A DNA stretch of 64,000 nt from Arachis hypogaea (GCF_003086295.3 NC_092053.1:88818745-88882744); one strand, 5' to 3'. Shown: positions 29,502-40,930, counted from the first letter of the stretch. Numbers and translations: made by a program. The notes: generated by a model from the letters alone, not told the origin.

Positions 29502-31829
29502 TCACAGATGTGCAGAGCTTTGTTGAGACTCTCCAACACCAAACTTAGAGTTTGGATATGGGAGTTCAACACCAAAATTAGAGTTTGGTTGTGGCCTCCC
29601 AACACCAAACTTAGAGTTTGACTGCGGGGGCTCTGATTGACTCTGCTTTGAGAGAAGCTTTTTCTGCTTCCTCTCCATGGTTGCAGAGGGAGATCCTTAA
29701 GTTTTAAACACAAGGGAGTTCTCATTCCATTGAAGGACTATTTCACCTCTGTCAACATCAATCACAGCTCTTGCTGTGACCAGGAAAGGTCTTCCTAGGA
29801 TGATGGATTCATCCTCTTCCCTTCCAGTATCCAGGACTATGAAATCAGCAGGGATGTAAAGGCCTTCAACCTTTACTAACACGTCCTCTACTTGTCCATA
29901 AGCCTGTTTTCTTGAACTATATGCCATCTCTAATGAGATTTTAGCAGCTTGCACCCCATAGATTCCCAATTTCTCTATTACAGAGAGGGGCATGAGGTTT
30001 ATCCCTGAACCAAGGTCACACAGAGCCTTAAAGATCATGGTGCCTATGGTACAGGGTATTATGAACTTTCCAGGATCCTGTCTCTTCTGAGGCAATGTCA
30101 GTTGATCCAGATCACTTAGTTCATTGATGAACAAGGGAGGTTCAACTTCCCAAGTATCAATGTCAAATAATTTGGCATTCAGCTTCATGATTGCACCAAG
30201 AAACTTGGCAGTTTGCTCTTCAGTAACATCCTCATTCTCTTCAGAAGAGGAATACTCATCAGAGCTCATGAAGGGCATAAGGAGGTTCAATGGAATCTCT
30301 ATGGTCTCTAGATGAGTCTCAGATTCCTTTGGTTCCTCAGAGGGAAGCTCTTTATTGACCACTGGACGTCCCAGGAGGTCTTTCTCCTTGGGATTCACGT
30401 CCTCTCCTCTCCTCACAGGTTCGGCCATGATGCTTATGTCAATGGCCTTGCACTCTCCTTTTGGATTCTCTTCTGTATTGCTTGGGAGAGTACTAGGAGG
30501 GATTTCAGTGATCCTTTTACTCAGCTGGCCCACTTGTGCTTCCAGATTTCTAATGGAAGACCTTGTTTCATTCATGAAACTCTCAGTGGCCTTAGATAGA
30601 TCAGAGACTAAATTTGCTAAATTAGAAGCATTTTGTTCAGAGTTCTCTGTCTGTTGCTGAGTGGATGATGGAAAAGGTTTACTATTGTTAAACCTGTTTC
30701 TTCCACCATTATTAAAGCCTTGTTGAGGCTTTTGATCCTTCCATGAGAAATTGGAATGATTTCTCCATGATGAGTTATAGGTGTTTCCATAAGGTTCACC
30801 TAAGTAATTCACCTCTGCTATTGCAGGGTTCTCAGGATCATAAGCTTCTTCTTCATAAGAAGCCTCTTCAGTACTGTTGGATGCAGCTTGCATTCCATGC
30901 AGACTCTGAGAGATAATATTGACTTGCTGAGTCAATATTTTATTCTGAGCCAATATGGCATTCAGAGTATCAACTTCAAGAACTCCCTTCTTCATAGGCG
31001 TCCCATTGCTCACAAGATTCCTTTCAGAAGTGTACATGAACTGGTTATTAGCAACCATGTCAATGAGTTCTTGAGCTTCTGTAGGCGTTTTCTTTAGGTG
31101 AATGGATCCACCTGCAGAAGTATCCAATGACATTTTAGCTAAGTCAGACAGACCATCATAGAAGATATCTAGGATGGTCCATTCTGAAAGCATGTCAGAA
31201 GGACACTTTTTGGTCAGTCCTTTGTATCTCTCCCAAGCATCATAGAGGGATTCACCTTCTTTCTGTCTGAAGGTCTGAACGTCCACTCTAATCTTACTAA
31301 GCTTTTGAGGAGGAAAGAACTTGGCTAAGAAAGCCTTGACCAGCTTATCCCATGAGTTCAGGCTATCCTTAGGTTGAGAATCCAACCAGAGTCTAGCTCT
31401 GTCTCTTACAGCAAAAGGAAAAAGCATGAGCCTGTAGACTTCAGGATCTACTCCATTAGTCTTTACAGTATCACATATCTGCAAGAATTCAGTTAAGAAC
31501 TGAAAAGGATCTTCAGATGGAAGTCCATGAAACTTGCAGTTCTGCTGCATCAGAGAAACTAATTAAGGTTTCAGCTCAAAGTTGTTTGCTCCAATAGCAG
31601 GAATGGAGATGCTTCTTCCATGTAAATTAGAATTTGGTGCAGTAAAGTCACCAAGCATTCTCCTTGCATTATTATTATTTTCGGCTGCCATCTCCTCTTT
31701 CTGTTCGAAAATTTCTGACAGGTGCTTGCTGGTTTGTTGTAATTCAGCTTCTCTTAATTTTCTCTTTAGAGTCCTTACAGGTTCTGGATCTGCTTCAACA
31801 AGAATATTCTTGTCTTTGCTCCTGCTCAT
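29502..31829 (-). pseudogene. Fam-1 ORF1 gag-protease, int1
   Basis: Same gene as int2 ORF1 (40930-38603), with only a handful of base differences over 2.3 kb. ATG at 31829 (MSRSKDK). In-frame TAA at 31565-31563 and at 29699-29697, both where the plus-strand relative has CAA (Gln); both are shared with int2. The final stop is TGA at 29504-29502. Domain layout and catalytic motif are described under int2; one visible difference is a Tyr for Asp in the segment after the protease motif (SLEMAYSS here, SLEMADSS in int2). Confidence 0.85.
29533..29620 (-). repeat. Triplicated NSKFGVG-coding unit at gag C-terminus, int1
   Basis: In the ORF1 frame the tail encodes three units of about 11-14 residues with core PNSKFGVG (or NSNFGVE). 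Each uses the DNA word CTAAGTTTGGTGTTG (minus-strand copies at 29547-29536, 29580-29569 with one change, and 29613-29602). The plus-strand relative has one copy (63164-63175). int2 has the same triplet. Confidence 0.75.
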
Positions 31830-33606
31830 ATGACAAAGAAGAGGGCACAAAAAAATAATAATAATAGAGATCCTTTTTTTTTTTGAATGAGGGATAGATG
31901 TTAGTAGATGAATAAACAAATAGAAGGAGATGAGGGAGAAGAGAATTTTCGAAAATTATTTTTGAAAAAGGAGTTAGTGATTTTCGAAAATAGTTTTTGA
32001 AAAAGGTTAGTAATTTTTGAAAATTAAAATAAAAAAATTAAAATAATTAGTTAATTAAAAAGAAATTTTTGAAAAACAGGGAAGGAATTTTCGAAAATTA
32101 GAGAGAGAAAGTTAGTTAGGTAGTTTTGAAAAAGTTAAGAAACAAACAAAAAGTTATTTAGTTAGTTGAAACAAATTTTGAAAATCAATTTTGAAAAGAT
32201 AAGAAGTTAGGAAGTTAGAAAAGATATTTTGAAAATCAAATTTTTTGAAAAAGATAAGATGAGAAGATATTTTTGACAAGATATGATAGAAATTAGTTTT
32301 TGAAAAAGATTTGATTTTTAAAATCACAATTAATGACTTGATTCACAAGAAATCACAAGATATGATTCTAGAACTTAAAGTTTGAACCTTTCTTAACAAG
32401 TAAGTAACAAACTTGAAATTTTTGAATCAAAACATTAATTGATGATGTTATTTTCGAAAATTATGAGTTAAAATTAAGAAAATATTTTTGAAAAATATTT
32501 TTTTTCGTAATTTTCGAAAATAACTAAGAAAAATGAAAAAGATTTTATTTTTGAAAAAGATTTTGAAAAAGATGAGATTTTTAAATTGAAAATTTGATTT
32601 GACTCATAAGAAACAACTTGATTTTAAAAATTTTTGAAAAAGTCAATCCAAATTTTTGAATTTGATGAGAGAAAAAGGGAAAGATATTTTTTTTATTTTT
32701 AAATTTTTAATGATGTGAGAGAAAAACAAGAAAAATGATGCAATGCATGAAATTTTTAGATTATAACATGTGATGCATGCAAGAATGCTATGAATGTCAA
32801 GATGAACACCAAGAACATTATGAATGTCAAGATGAACATCAAAGACACAATTTTGAAAAATCTTTAATGCAAAGAGAACATGCAAGACACCAAACTTAGA
32901 ATTCTTTAATGCTTAGACACTAAGAATTCAAGAATGCATATGAAAAACAAGAAAAGACACAAAACATGCAAATGCAAAGATCAAACAAGAAGACTTACCA
33001 AGAACAACTTGAAGATCATGAAGAACACTATGAATGCATGAAGATTTTCGAAAAATGCAAGATGCACATGCAATTGACACCAAACTTGTAGCATGACTCA
33101 AGACTCAAACAAGAAACACAAAATATTTTTGATTTTTATGATTTTATGAATTTTTTTTGTATTTTCTTTTAATTTTTTCGAAAATCATTTTGAAAAAGAA
33201 AAATAAGGATTCAAAATTTTTCATATGAATTCCAGGAATCTTGTACTCTTTAGTTTAAAGCCCCAATCTGAGGGTTAGACATGGCTTAATAGCCAGTCAA
33301 GCTTTAGAATGGATTTACATCCATTGAGGTGATTAGTTGAAGACCAATCCCAAAGGAGTTTGGGTATGGCTTTTCAGCCAGATAGGATTCAACATGTTAC
33401 CATGAAACTCTAGAATTCATTCTTGAATGTTTTGAAGCCATAGAATAATTTATTTTTGAAAATATTATTTTTATTATTATTTTTTTTTCGAAAACAAAAG
33501 AAAAATTTTTTTAAAAGATTTTTGAAAAATTTTTGAAAACAAAACAAAAAGAAAATTACCTAATCTGAGCAACAAGATGAACCGTCAGTTGTCCATACTC
33601 GAACAA
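31830..33606 (-). mobile_element. Fam-1 untranslated leader, int1
   Basis: About 1.8 kb between primer site and ORF1. Very A/T-rich, with at least eight copies of the perfect palindrome TTTTCGAAAA (for example near 31946, 31983, 32091, 32453, 32514, 33047) and many TTTTTGAAAAA words. The word CTAAGTTTGGTGT occurs at 32898-32887 and a variant at 33088-33077. No conserved ORF is seen; a 38-bp direct repeat (GAATGTCAAGATGAACA) is at 32790-32840. Confidence 0.7.
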
Positions 33607-33624
33607 TCCCCGGCAACGGCGCCA
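33607..33624 (-). other. Primer binding site of int1 (beside LTR B)
   Basis: Minus strand TGGCGCCGTTGCCGGGGA, six bases after the LTR end. It matches the complement of the 3' end of plant tRNA-Asp as I know it. Confidence 0.88.
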
Positions 33625-33630
33625 AAAACT

Positions 33631-35429
33631 TGGTGCACGAAATTGTGATGTCCAGGCTCGAACAATCCCTGGCAACGTGAGCAACTTGGTACGCGTAATC
33701 GTGATTACACTTTAATGATGTAAAATTCATGGCTCTTTATTTCCCTGGCAATGGCGCCAAGAACATGGTGCCAATACCATGGTTCACAACTTCGATACAA
33801 CTAACCAGCAAGTGCACTGGGTCGTCCAAGTAATACCTTACGTGAGTAAGGGTCGAATCCCACGGAGAATGTTGGTATGAAGCAAGCTATGGTCACCTTG
33901 CAAATCTCAGTTAGGCAGATATAAATTGATAATGGTGTTTTCGAATAATAATTAGTAGAATAGGGATAGAGGTACTTATGTAATTCATTGGTGAGAATTT
34001 CAGATAAGCGAATGGAGATGCTTTCATTCCTCTGAACCTCTGCTTTCCTGCTATCTTCATCCAATCAGTCTTACTCCTTTCCATGGCTGGCTTTATGTGA
34101 TACATCACCACTGTCTATGGCTACTTTCGGTCATCTCTCGGGAAAATGATCCAATGCCCTGTCACGGCACGGCTAATCGTCTGGAGGCATCACCCTTGTC
34201 AATGGCTTCATCTTATCCTCTCAGTGAATAATATGCTCACGCACCCTGTCACGGCACGGTTATTCATCTGTCGGTTCTCGATCATGCTGGAATAGGATTT
34301 ACTATCCTTTTGCGTCTGTCACTAACGCCCTGCAATCGCGAGTTTGGAGCTCGTCACAGTCATTCATTCATTGAATCCTACTCGGAATACCACAGACAAG
34401 GTTTAGACCTTCCGGATTCTCTTGAATGCCTCCATCATTCTAGCTTACACCACGAAGATTCTGGTTAGGAGATCTAAGAGATATTCATTCTAGCTTATTT
34501 CATGTAGAACGGAAGTGTTTGTCAGGCACGTGTTCATAGGGGAGGATGGTGATGAGCGTCACACATAATCATCACCTTCATCACGTTCTTGGGTGCAAAT
34601 GGATATCTTAGAAGCGAAATAAGATGAATTGAATAGAAAACAGAAGTACTTTGCATTAATCTTTGAGGAACAGCAGAGCTCCACACCTTAATCTATGGAG
34701 TATAGAAACTCTACCGTTGAAAATACATAAGTGAAAGGTCCAGGCATGGCCGAGATGGCCAGCCCCCAAAACGTGATCAATAGATCAAAAGATAATCCAA
34801 AGATTCCAAAGATGGTCAAAAAGACTAGTAAAAGGTCCTATTTATAATAAACTAGCTACTAGGGTTTACATGAGTAAGTAATTGATGCATAAATCCACTT
34901 CCTGGGCCCACTTGGTGTGTGTTTGGGCTGAGCTTAAGTGTTGCACGTGTAGAGGTCCTTCTTGGTGTTGAACGCCAGCTTTTGTGCCAGTTTGGGCGTT
35001 CAACTCTGGTTTTGGCTCCTTTTCTGGCGCTGGACGCTAGATTTGGGTAGAAAGCTGGCGTTGAACGCCAGTTTACGTCGTCTATTCTTAGCCAAAGTAT
35101 GGACTATTATATATTGCTGGAAAGCCCTGGATGTCTACTTTCCAACGCAGTTAGAAGCGCGCCATTTCAAGTTCTGTAGCTCCAGAAAATCCATTTTGAG
35201 TGGAGGGAGGTTAGAATCCAACAGCATCATCTGAATCTGATTTCTGCTCAAGTCCCTTAATTTCAGCCAGAAAATACCTGAAATCACAGAAAAACACACA
35301 AACTCATAGTAAAGTCCAGAAATGTGAATTTAACATAAAAACTAATGAAAACATCCCTAAAAGTAACTAGATTCTACTAAAAACATACTAAAAACAATGC
35401 CAAAAAGCGTATAAATTATCCGCTCATCA
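33631..35429 (-). mobile_element. Fam-1 LTR B (middle LTR of tandem array)
   Basis: 1799 bp, minus strand TGATGAGCGG to GTGCACCA. Shared by int1 (as 5' LTR) and int2 (as 3' LTR). At the many sites where A and C differ I find B agreeing with A along the whole length, for example GTCTATGG against GTCAATGG in C, GCCTCCATC against GCCGCCATC, and the 17-bp deletion. TATA box at 34846-34838. Confidence 0.92.
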
Positions 35430-35466
35430 CAACACCAAACTTAAATTGTTGCTTGTCCCCAAGCAA
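35430..35466 (-). promoter_or_regulatory. H3 hairpin and PPT before LTR B (int2)
   Basis: Identical to 26342-26378: stem TTGCTTG/CAAGCAA with loop GGGA, then TTTAAGTTTGGTGTTG. Confidence 0.8.
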
Positions 35467-36492
35467 CTGAAAATCAAATAGGATAAAAAGAAGAGAATAT
35501 ACTACAAATTCCAAACTATCAATGAAACAGAGCTTCAATCATATGAGCGGGACTTATAGCTTTTTGCCTCTTGAATAGTTTTGGCATCTCACTTTATCCA
35601 TTGAGGTTCAGAATGATTGGCATCTATAGGAGCTTCAAATTTCGAATAGTGTTATTGACTCTCCTAGTTCAGTATGATGATTCTTGAACACAGCTATTTT
35701 ATGAGTCTTGGCCGTGGCCCTAAGCACTTTGTTTTCCAGTATTACCACCGGATACATAAATGCCACAGACACATAATTGGGTGAACCTTTTCAGATTGTG
35801 ACTCAGCTTTGCTAAAGTCCCCAATTAGAGGTGTCCAGGGTTCTTAAGCACACTCTTTTTTTGCTTTGGACCTTGACTTTAACCGCTCAGTCTCAAGTTT
35901 TCACTTGACACCTACACGCCACAAGCACATGGTTAGGGACAGCTTGGTTTAGCTGCTTAGACCAGGATTTTATTCCTTTAGGCCCTCCTATCCACTGATG
36001 CTCAAAGCCTTGGGATCCTTTTTATTTGCCCTTGCCTTTTGGGTTTAAGGGTTATTGGCTTTTTCTGCTTGCTTTTTCTTTTTCTTTCTACTTTTTTTTT
36101 TCGCCCCTTTTTTTTCTTTGTTTTTTTTTTCTGCAAGCTTTGTTCTTTGCTGCTTTTTCTTGCTTCAAGAATCATTTTTATGATTTTTCAAATTATCAAA
36201 TAACATGTCTCCTAGTCATCATTCTTTCAAGAGCCAACATATTTAACATTCTTAAATAACAACTTCAAAAGACATATGCACTGTTCAAGGATAAATTCGA
36301 AACTCATGTACTTCTTGTTCTTTTGAATTAAAACATTTTTCATTTAAGAAAGGTGATGGATTCATAGGACATTTATAACTTTAAGACAGAGTTACTAACT
36401 ACTAATGATCATGTAATGAAGACACAAACATAGATTAGCACATAACATAGAAACGAAAAACAGAAGAAATAAGAACAAGGAATGAATCCACC
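35467..36492 (-). mobile_element. Fam-1 3' untranslated region, int2
   Basis: Copy of 26379-27395 with a few more bases in homopolymers. No ORF seen. Confidence 0.6.
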
Positions 36493-37641
36493 TTAGTGAT
36501 GGTGGCGTTTCCTTCTTGAGGAACCAATGATGTCCTTGAGCTCTTCTATGTCTCTTCCTTGTCTTTGTTGCTCCTCCCTCATTGCTTTTTGATCTTCTCT
36601 TATTTCATGGAGCATGATGGAGTGCTCTTGATGTTCCACCCTTAGTTGTCCCATATTGGAACTCAATTCTCCTAGGGAGGTGTTGATTTGCTCCCAATAA
36701 TTTTGTGGAGGAAAGTGCATTTGAGGCATCTCTGGGATCTCATGGAAATGAGCTTCTTGCGCCTCTTGAGCTCCATGACTGGGCTCTCTTGCTTGCTCCA
36801 TCTTTTTCTTAGTGATGGGCTTGTCCTCTTTAATGAGGATATCTCCCTCTATGTCAATCTCAGCCGAATTGCATAGGTGGCAAATGAGGTGAGGAAAGGC
36901 TAACCTTGCCATGGTGGAGGACTTGTCAGCCACCTTGTAGAGTTCTTGAGGTATAATATCATGAACTTCCACCTCTTCTCCAATCATGATGCTATGGATC
37001 ATGATGGCCCGGTCTATAGTAACTTCAGACCGGTTGCTAGTGGGAATGATTGAGCATTGAATAAACTCCAACCATCCTCTAGCTACAGGCTTGAGGTCCA
37101 ATCTTCTTAGTTGAACCGGCTTGCCTTTGGAGTCAATCTTCCATTGAGCTCCTTCCACGCATATGTCCATAAGGACTTGGTCCAACCTTTGATTAAAGTT
37201 GACCCTTCTAGTGTAGGGGCGTTCATCTCCTTGCATCATGGGCAAGTTAAATGCCAAGCTCACATTTTCCGGACTAAAATCCAAGTATTTCCCCCGAACC
37301 ATTGTAACATAGTTCTTTGGATCCGGGTTCTTACTTTGATCATGGTTCTTGGTGATCCATGCATTAGCATAGAACTCTTGAACCATTAGGATGCCGACTT
37401 GTTGGATGGGATTTGTTAGAACTTCCCAACCTCTTCTTTGAATTTCATGTCGGATCTCCGGATACTCATTTCTTTTGAGTTTGAAAGGGACCTCAGGGAT
37501 CACCTTCTTCTTGGCCACAACATCATAGAAGTGGTCTTGATGGGCTTTGGAGATGAACCTTTCCATCTTCTATGACTCGGATGTGGAAGCTTTTATCTTC
37601 CCTTTCCCCTTTCTAGAGGATTCTCCGGTCTTAGGTGCCAT
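36493..37641 (-). CDS. Fam-1 ORF2, int2: plant transposon protein domain, one stop
   Basis: The best preserved ORF2 here. ATG at 37641; 382 codons, with one in-frame TAG at 37572-37570 (codon 24; TGG in int3), after which 357 codons are open from MERFISK (37566). The N-terminus is basic with a GKGKGK tract. The core matches the plant 'putative plant transposon protein' class (RRGWEVL, LMVQEFYANAW, DFSPENV, GWLEFIQCSI, FPHLICHLCNS). The C-terminus is a Gln/Glu-rich probable coiled coil ending in basic RRKRHHH, like a nuclear signal. No nuclease or polymerase motif. The role in the element life cycle is unknown. It has its own TATA-like site 191 nt upstream. Homologous in class to Z's ORF2 (55147-56616). 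Confidence 0.75.
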
Positions 37642-37696
37642 CAATGGTAATGGAAAAACAAAAAGCTTATGCTTTTACCACACCAAACTTAGAATT

Positions 37697-37714
37697 TTGC
37701 TCGCCCTCGAGCAA
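37697..37714 (-). promoter_or_regulatory. H3 hairpin upstream of ORF2, int2
   Basis: Identical to int1: TTGCTCG-AGGG-CGAGCAA on the minus strand. Confidence 0.75.
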
Positions 37715-37831
37715 TAGAAGAAAGAATAGATGAAGAAGAAGATGAAATGGAGGAGAGGGAGAGGGTGATGTGGTTCGGCCAAGAAGGGTGTAGAGGGGTG
37801 TGTTGTGTGAATTTGATGAAGAATGGAGGGC

Positions 37832-37839
37832 TTTATATA
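37832..37839 (-). promoter_or_regulatory. Candidate internal TATA box before ORF2, int2
   Basis: TATATAAA on the minus strand, at the same distance from the ORF2 ATG as in int1. Confidence 0.55.
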
Positions 37840-38079
37840 GGGAAGGGAGGGGGGAAAGGTTTCGGCCATATGGGTGGGTTTGGGTGGGAAATTGGTTTTG
37901 AATTTTTGAAGGTAGGTGGAGTTTATGAGGTAGGTTTATGGGGAAGAGTGGATGGTTGTGAGTGGTGAAGAGGTGATGGGGAAGAGAGTTTGAGGTGATT
38001 GGTGAAGGGTTTTTGGGGAAGAGTGTTTATGGGGTTGTGTGAAAGAGAGTGGTGAGAAGAAGTGAGTGGAGGTAGGTGG

Positions 38080-38165
38080 GGATCCTGTGGGGTCCACAGG
38101 TCCTGAGTGGATCCTGTGGGTCCACAGATCCTGAGTGGATCCTGTGGGGTCCACAAATCCTGAGG
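38080..38165. repeat. 28-bp direct repeat, three copies, int2
   Basis: Copy of the int1 triplet, with one extra G in the first unit. Confidence 0.85.
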
Positions 38166-38225
38166 TGTTCAAGGATTTACATCCCTGCACCCATTAGGCA
38201 TGTAAAAATGCCTTTGCACACAACT

Positions 38226-38402
38226 CTAGGCGTTCAGCGCCAGGTTGGTGGCCATTTTGGGCGTTCAATGCCCATTTGTGTGCCATTTCTGGCGTTGAAC
38301 GCCAGAACCATGCCTGTTCTAGCGTTCAGCGCCCAGAAGCTGCCCATTTTGGGCGTTCAGCGCTAGAACCATGCTCTGTTCTGGCGCTGAACGCCAGACA
38401 GA
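38226..38402. repeat. GGCGTTnAACGCC palindrome array, int2
   Basis: Six copies as in int1. One copy has GGCGTTGAACGCC where int1 has GGCATTGAACGCC, so int2 keeps the perfect palindrome. Confidence 0.85.
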
Positions 38403-38536
38403 TGCTCCTCCAGGGTGTGATTTTTCTTCTGCTGTTTTTGATTCCGTTTTCAATTTTTATATTTATTTTGTGACTCTACATGATCATGAACCTATAAAGA
38501 CATATAACTAAGAAAAATATAGTTAGATAAATAAAA

Positions 38537-38584
38537 ATTGGGTTGCCTCCCAACAAGCGCTTCTTTAATGTCAATAGCTTGACA
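38537..38584 (-). ncRNA. H2/H1 tandem hairpins, int2
   Basis: Identical to int1: H2 38584-38569, 14-nt spacer, H1 38554-38537, starting 18 nt after the ORF1 TGA. Confidence 0.75.
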
Positions 38585-38602
38585 GTGGGCTCTCATGGAG
38601 CC

Positions 38603-40930
38603 TCACAGATGTGCAGAGCTTTGTTGAGACTCTCCAACACCAAACTTAGAGTTTGGATATGGGAGTTCAACACCAAAATTAGAGTTTGGTTGTGGCCTCC
38701 CAACACCAAACTTAGAGTTTGACTGCGGGGGCTCTGATTGACTCTGCTTTGAGAGAAGCTTTTTCTGCTTCCTCTCCATGGTTGCAGAGGGAGATCCTTA
38801 AGTTTTAAACACAAGGGAGTTCTCATTCCATTGAAGGACTATTTCACCTCTGTCAACATCAATCACAGCTCTTGCTGTGACCAGGAAAGGTCTTCCTAGG
38901 ATGATGGATTCATCCTCTTCCCTTCCAGTATCCAGGACTATGAAATCAGCAGGGATGTAAAGGCCTTCAACCTTTACTAACACGTCCTCTACTTGTCCAT
39001 AAGCCTGTTTTCTTGAACTATCTGCCATCTCTAATGAGATTTTAGCAGCTTGCACCCCATAGATTCCCAATTTCTCTATTACAGAGAGGGGCATGAGGTT
39101 TATCCCTGAACCAAGGTCACACAGAGCCTTAAAGATCATGGTGCCTATGGTACAGGGTATTATGAACTTTCCAGGATCCTGTCTCTTCTGAGGCAATGTC
39201 AGTTGATCCAGATCACTTAGTTCATTGATGAACAAGGGAGGTTCAACTTCCCAAGTATCAATGCCAAATAATTTGGCATTCAGCTTCATGATTGCACCAA
39301 GAAACTTGGCAGTTTGCTCTTCAGTAACATCCTCATTCTCTTCAGAAGAGGAATACTCATCAGAGCTCATGAAGGGCATAAGGAGGTTCAATGGAATCTC
39401 TATGGTCTCTAGATGAGTCTCAGATTCCTTTGGTTCCTCAGAGGGAAGCTCTTTATTGACCACTGGACGTCCTAGGAGGTCTTTCTCCTTGGGATTCACG
39501 TCCTCTCCTCTCCTCACAGGTTCGGCCATGATGCTTATGTCAATGGCCTTGCACTCTCCTTTTGGATTCTCTTCTGTATTGCTTGGGAGAGTACTAGGAG
39601 GGATTTCAGTGATCCTTTTACTCAGCTGGCCCACTTGTGCTTCCAGATTTCTAATGGAAGACCTTGTTTCATTCATGAAACTCTCAGTGGCCTTAGATAG
39701 ATCAGAGACTAAATTTGCTAAATTAGAAGCATTTTGTTCAGAGTTCTCTGTCTGTTGCTGAGTGGATGATGGAAAAGGTTTACTATTGTTAAACCTGTTT
39801 CTTCCACCATTATTAAAGCCTTGTTGAGGCTTTTGATCCTTCCATGAGAAATTGGAATGATTTCTCCATGATGAGTTATAGGTGTTTCCATAAGGTTCAC
39901 CTAAGTAATTCACCTCTGCTATTGCAGGGTTCTCAGGATCATAAGCTTCTTCTTCATAAGAAGCCTCTTCAGTACTGTTGGATGCAGCTTGCATTCCATG
40001 CAGACTCTGAGAGATAATATTGACTTGCTGAGTCAATATTTTATTCTGAGCCAATATGGCATTCAGAGTATCAACTTCAAGAACTCCCTTCTTCATAGGC
40101 GTCCCATTGCTCACAAGATTCCTTTCAGAAGTGTACATGAACTGGTTATTAGCAACCATGTCAATGAGTTCTTGAGCTTCTGTAGGCGTTTTCTTTAGGT
40201 GAATGGATCCACCTGCAAAAGTATCCAATGACATTTTAGCTAAGTCAGACAGACCATCATAGAAGATATCTAGGATGGTCCATTCTGAAAGCATGTCAGA
40301 AGGACACTTTTTGGTCAGTCCTTTGTATCTCTCCCAAGCATCATAGAGGGATTCACCTTCTTTCTGTCTGAAGGTCTGAACGTCCACTCTAATCTTACTA
40401 AGCTTTTGAGGAGGAAAGAACTTGGCTAAGAAAGCCTTGACCAGCTTATCCCATGAGTTCAGGCTATCCTTAGGTTGAGAATCCAACCAGAGTCTAGCTC
40501 TGTCTCTTACAGCAAAAGGAAAAAGCATGAGCCTGTAGACTTCAGGATCTACTCCATTAGTCTTTACAGTATCACATATCTGCAAGAATTCAGTTAAGAA
40601 CTGAAAAGGATCTTCAGATGGAAGTCCATGAAACTTGCAGTTCTGCTGCATCAGAGAAACTAATTAAGGTTTCAGCTCAAAGTTGTTTGCTCCAATAGCA
40701 GGAATGGAGATGCTTCTTCCATGTAAATTAGAATTTGGTGCAGTAAAGTCACCAAGCATTCTCCTTGCATTATTATTATTTTCGGCTGCCATCTCCTCTT
40801 TCTGTTCGAAAATTTCTGACAGGTGCTTGCTGGTTTGTTGTAATTCAGCTTCTCTTAATTTTCTCTTTAGAGTCCTTACAGGTTCTGGATCTGCTTCAAC
40901 AAGAATATTCTTGTCTTTGCTCCTGCTCAT
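38603..40930 (-). pseudogene. Fam-1 ORF1 gag-protease, int2 (two stops)
   Basis: ATG at 40930; 776 codons to TGA at 38605-38603. Residues about 1-90 are basic; about 134-225 form the retrotransposon gag core (LMLFPFAVRDRARLWLDSQ, FFPPQKLSKIR, FRQKEGESLYDAWERYK); about 330-350 have NYLGEPYGNTYN and WRNHSNFSWKD. No CCHC zinc knuckle is seen where Athila-type gags usually have one. A retropepsin-like domain starts near residue 590 with active-site motif DLGSG (about 605) and a flap/C-terminal IILGRPFL. The tail has three NSKFGVG-type units. There is no reverse transcriptase or integrase. TAA stops at codon 89 (40666-40664) and codon 711 (38800-38798) replace CAA. Capsid and maturation functions are inferred from the family. 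Confidence 0.88.

Noticed and set aside
33607..33624. tRNA-Asp gene fragment
   Set aside because: Only the 18 bases complementary to a tRNA 3' end are present, directly beside an LTR; it is a primer binding site.
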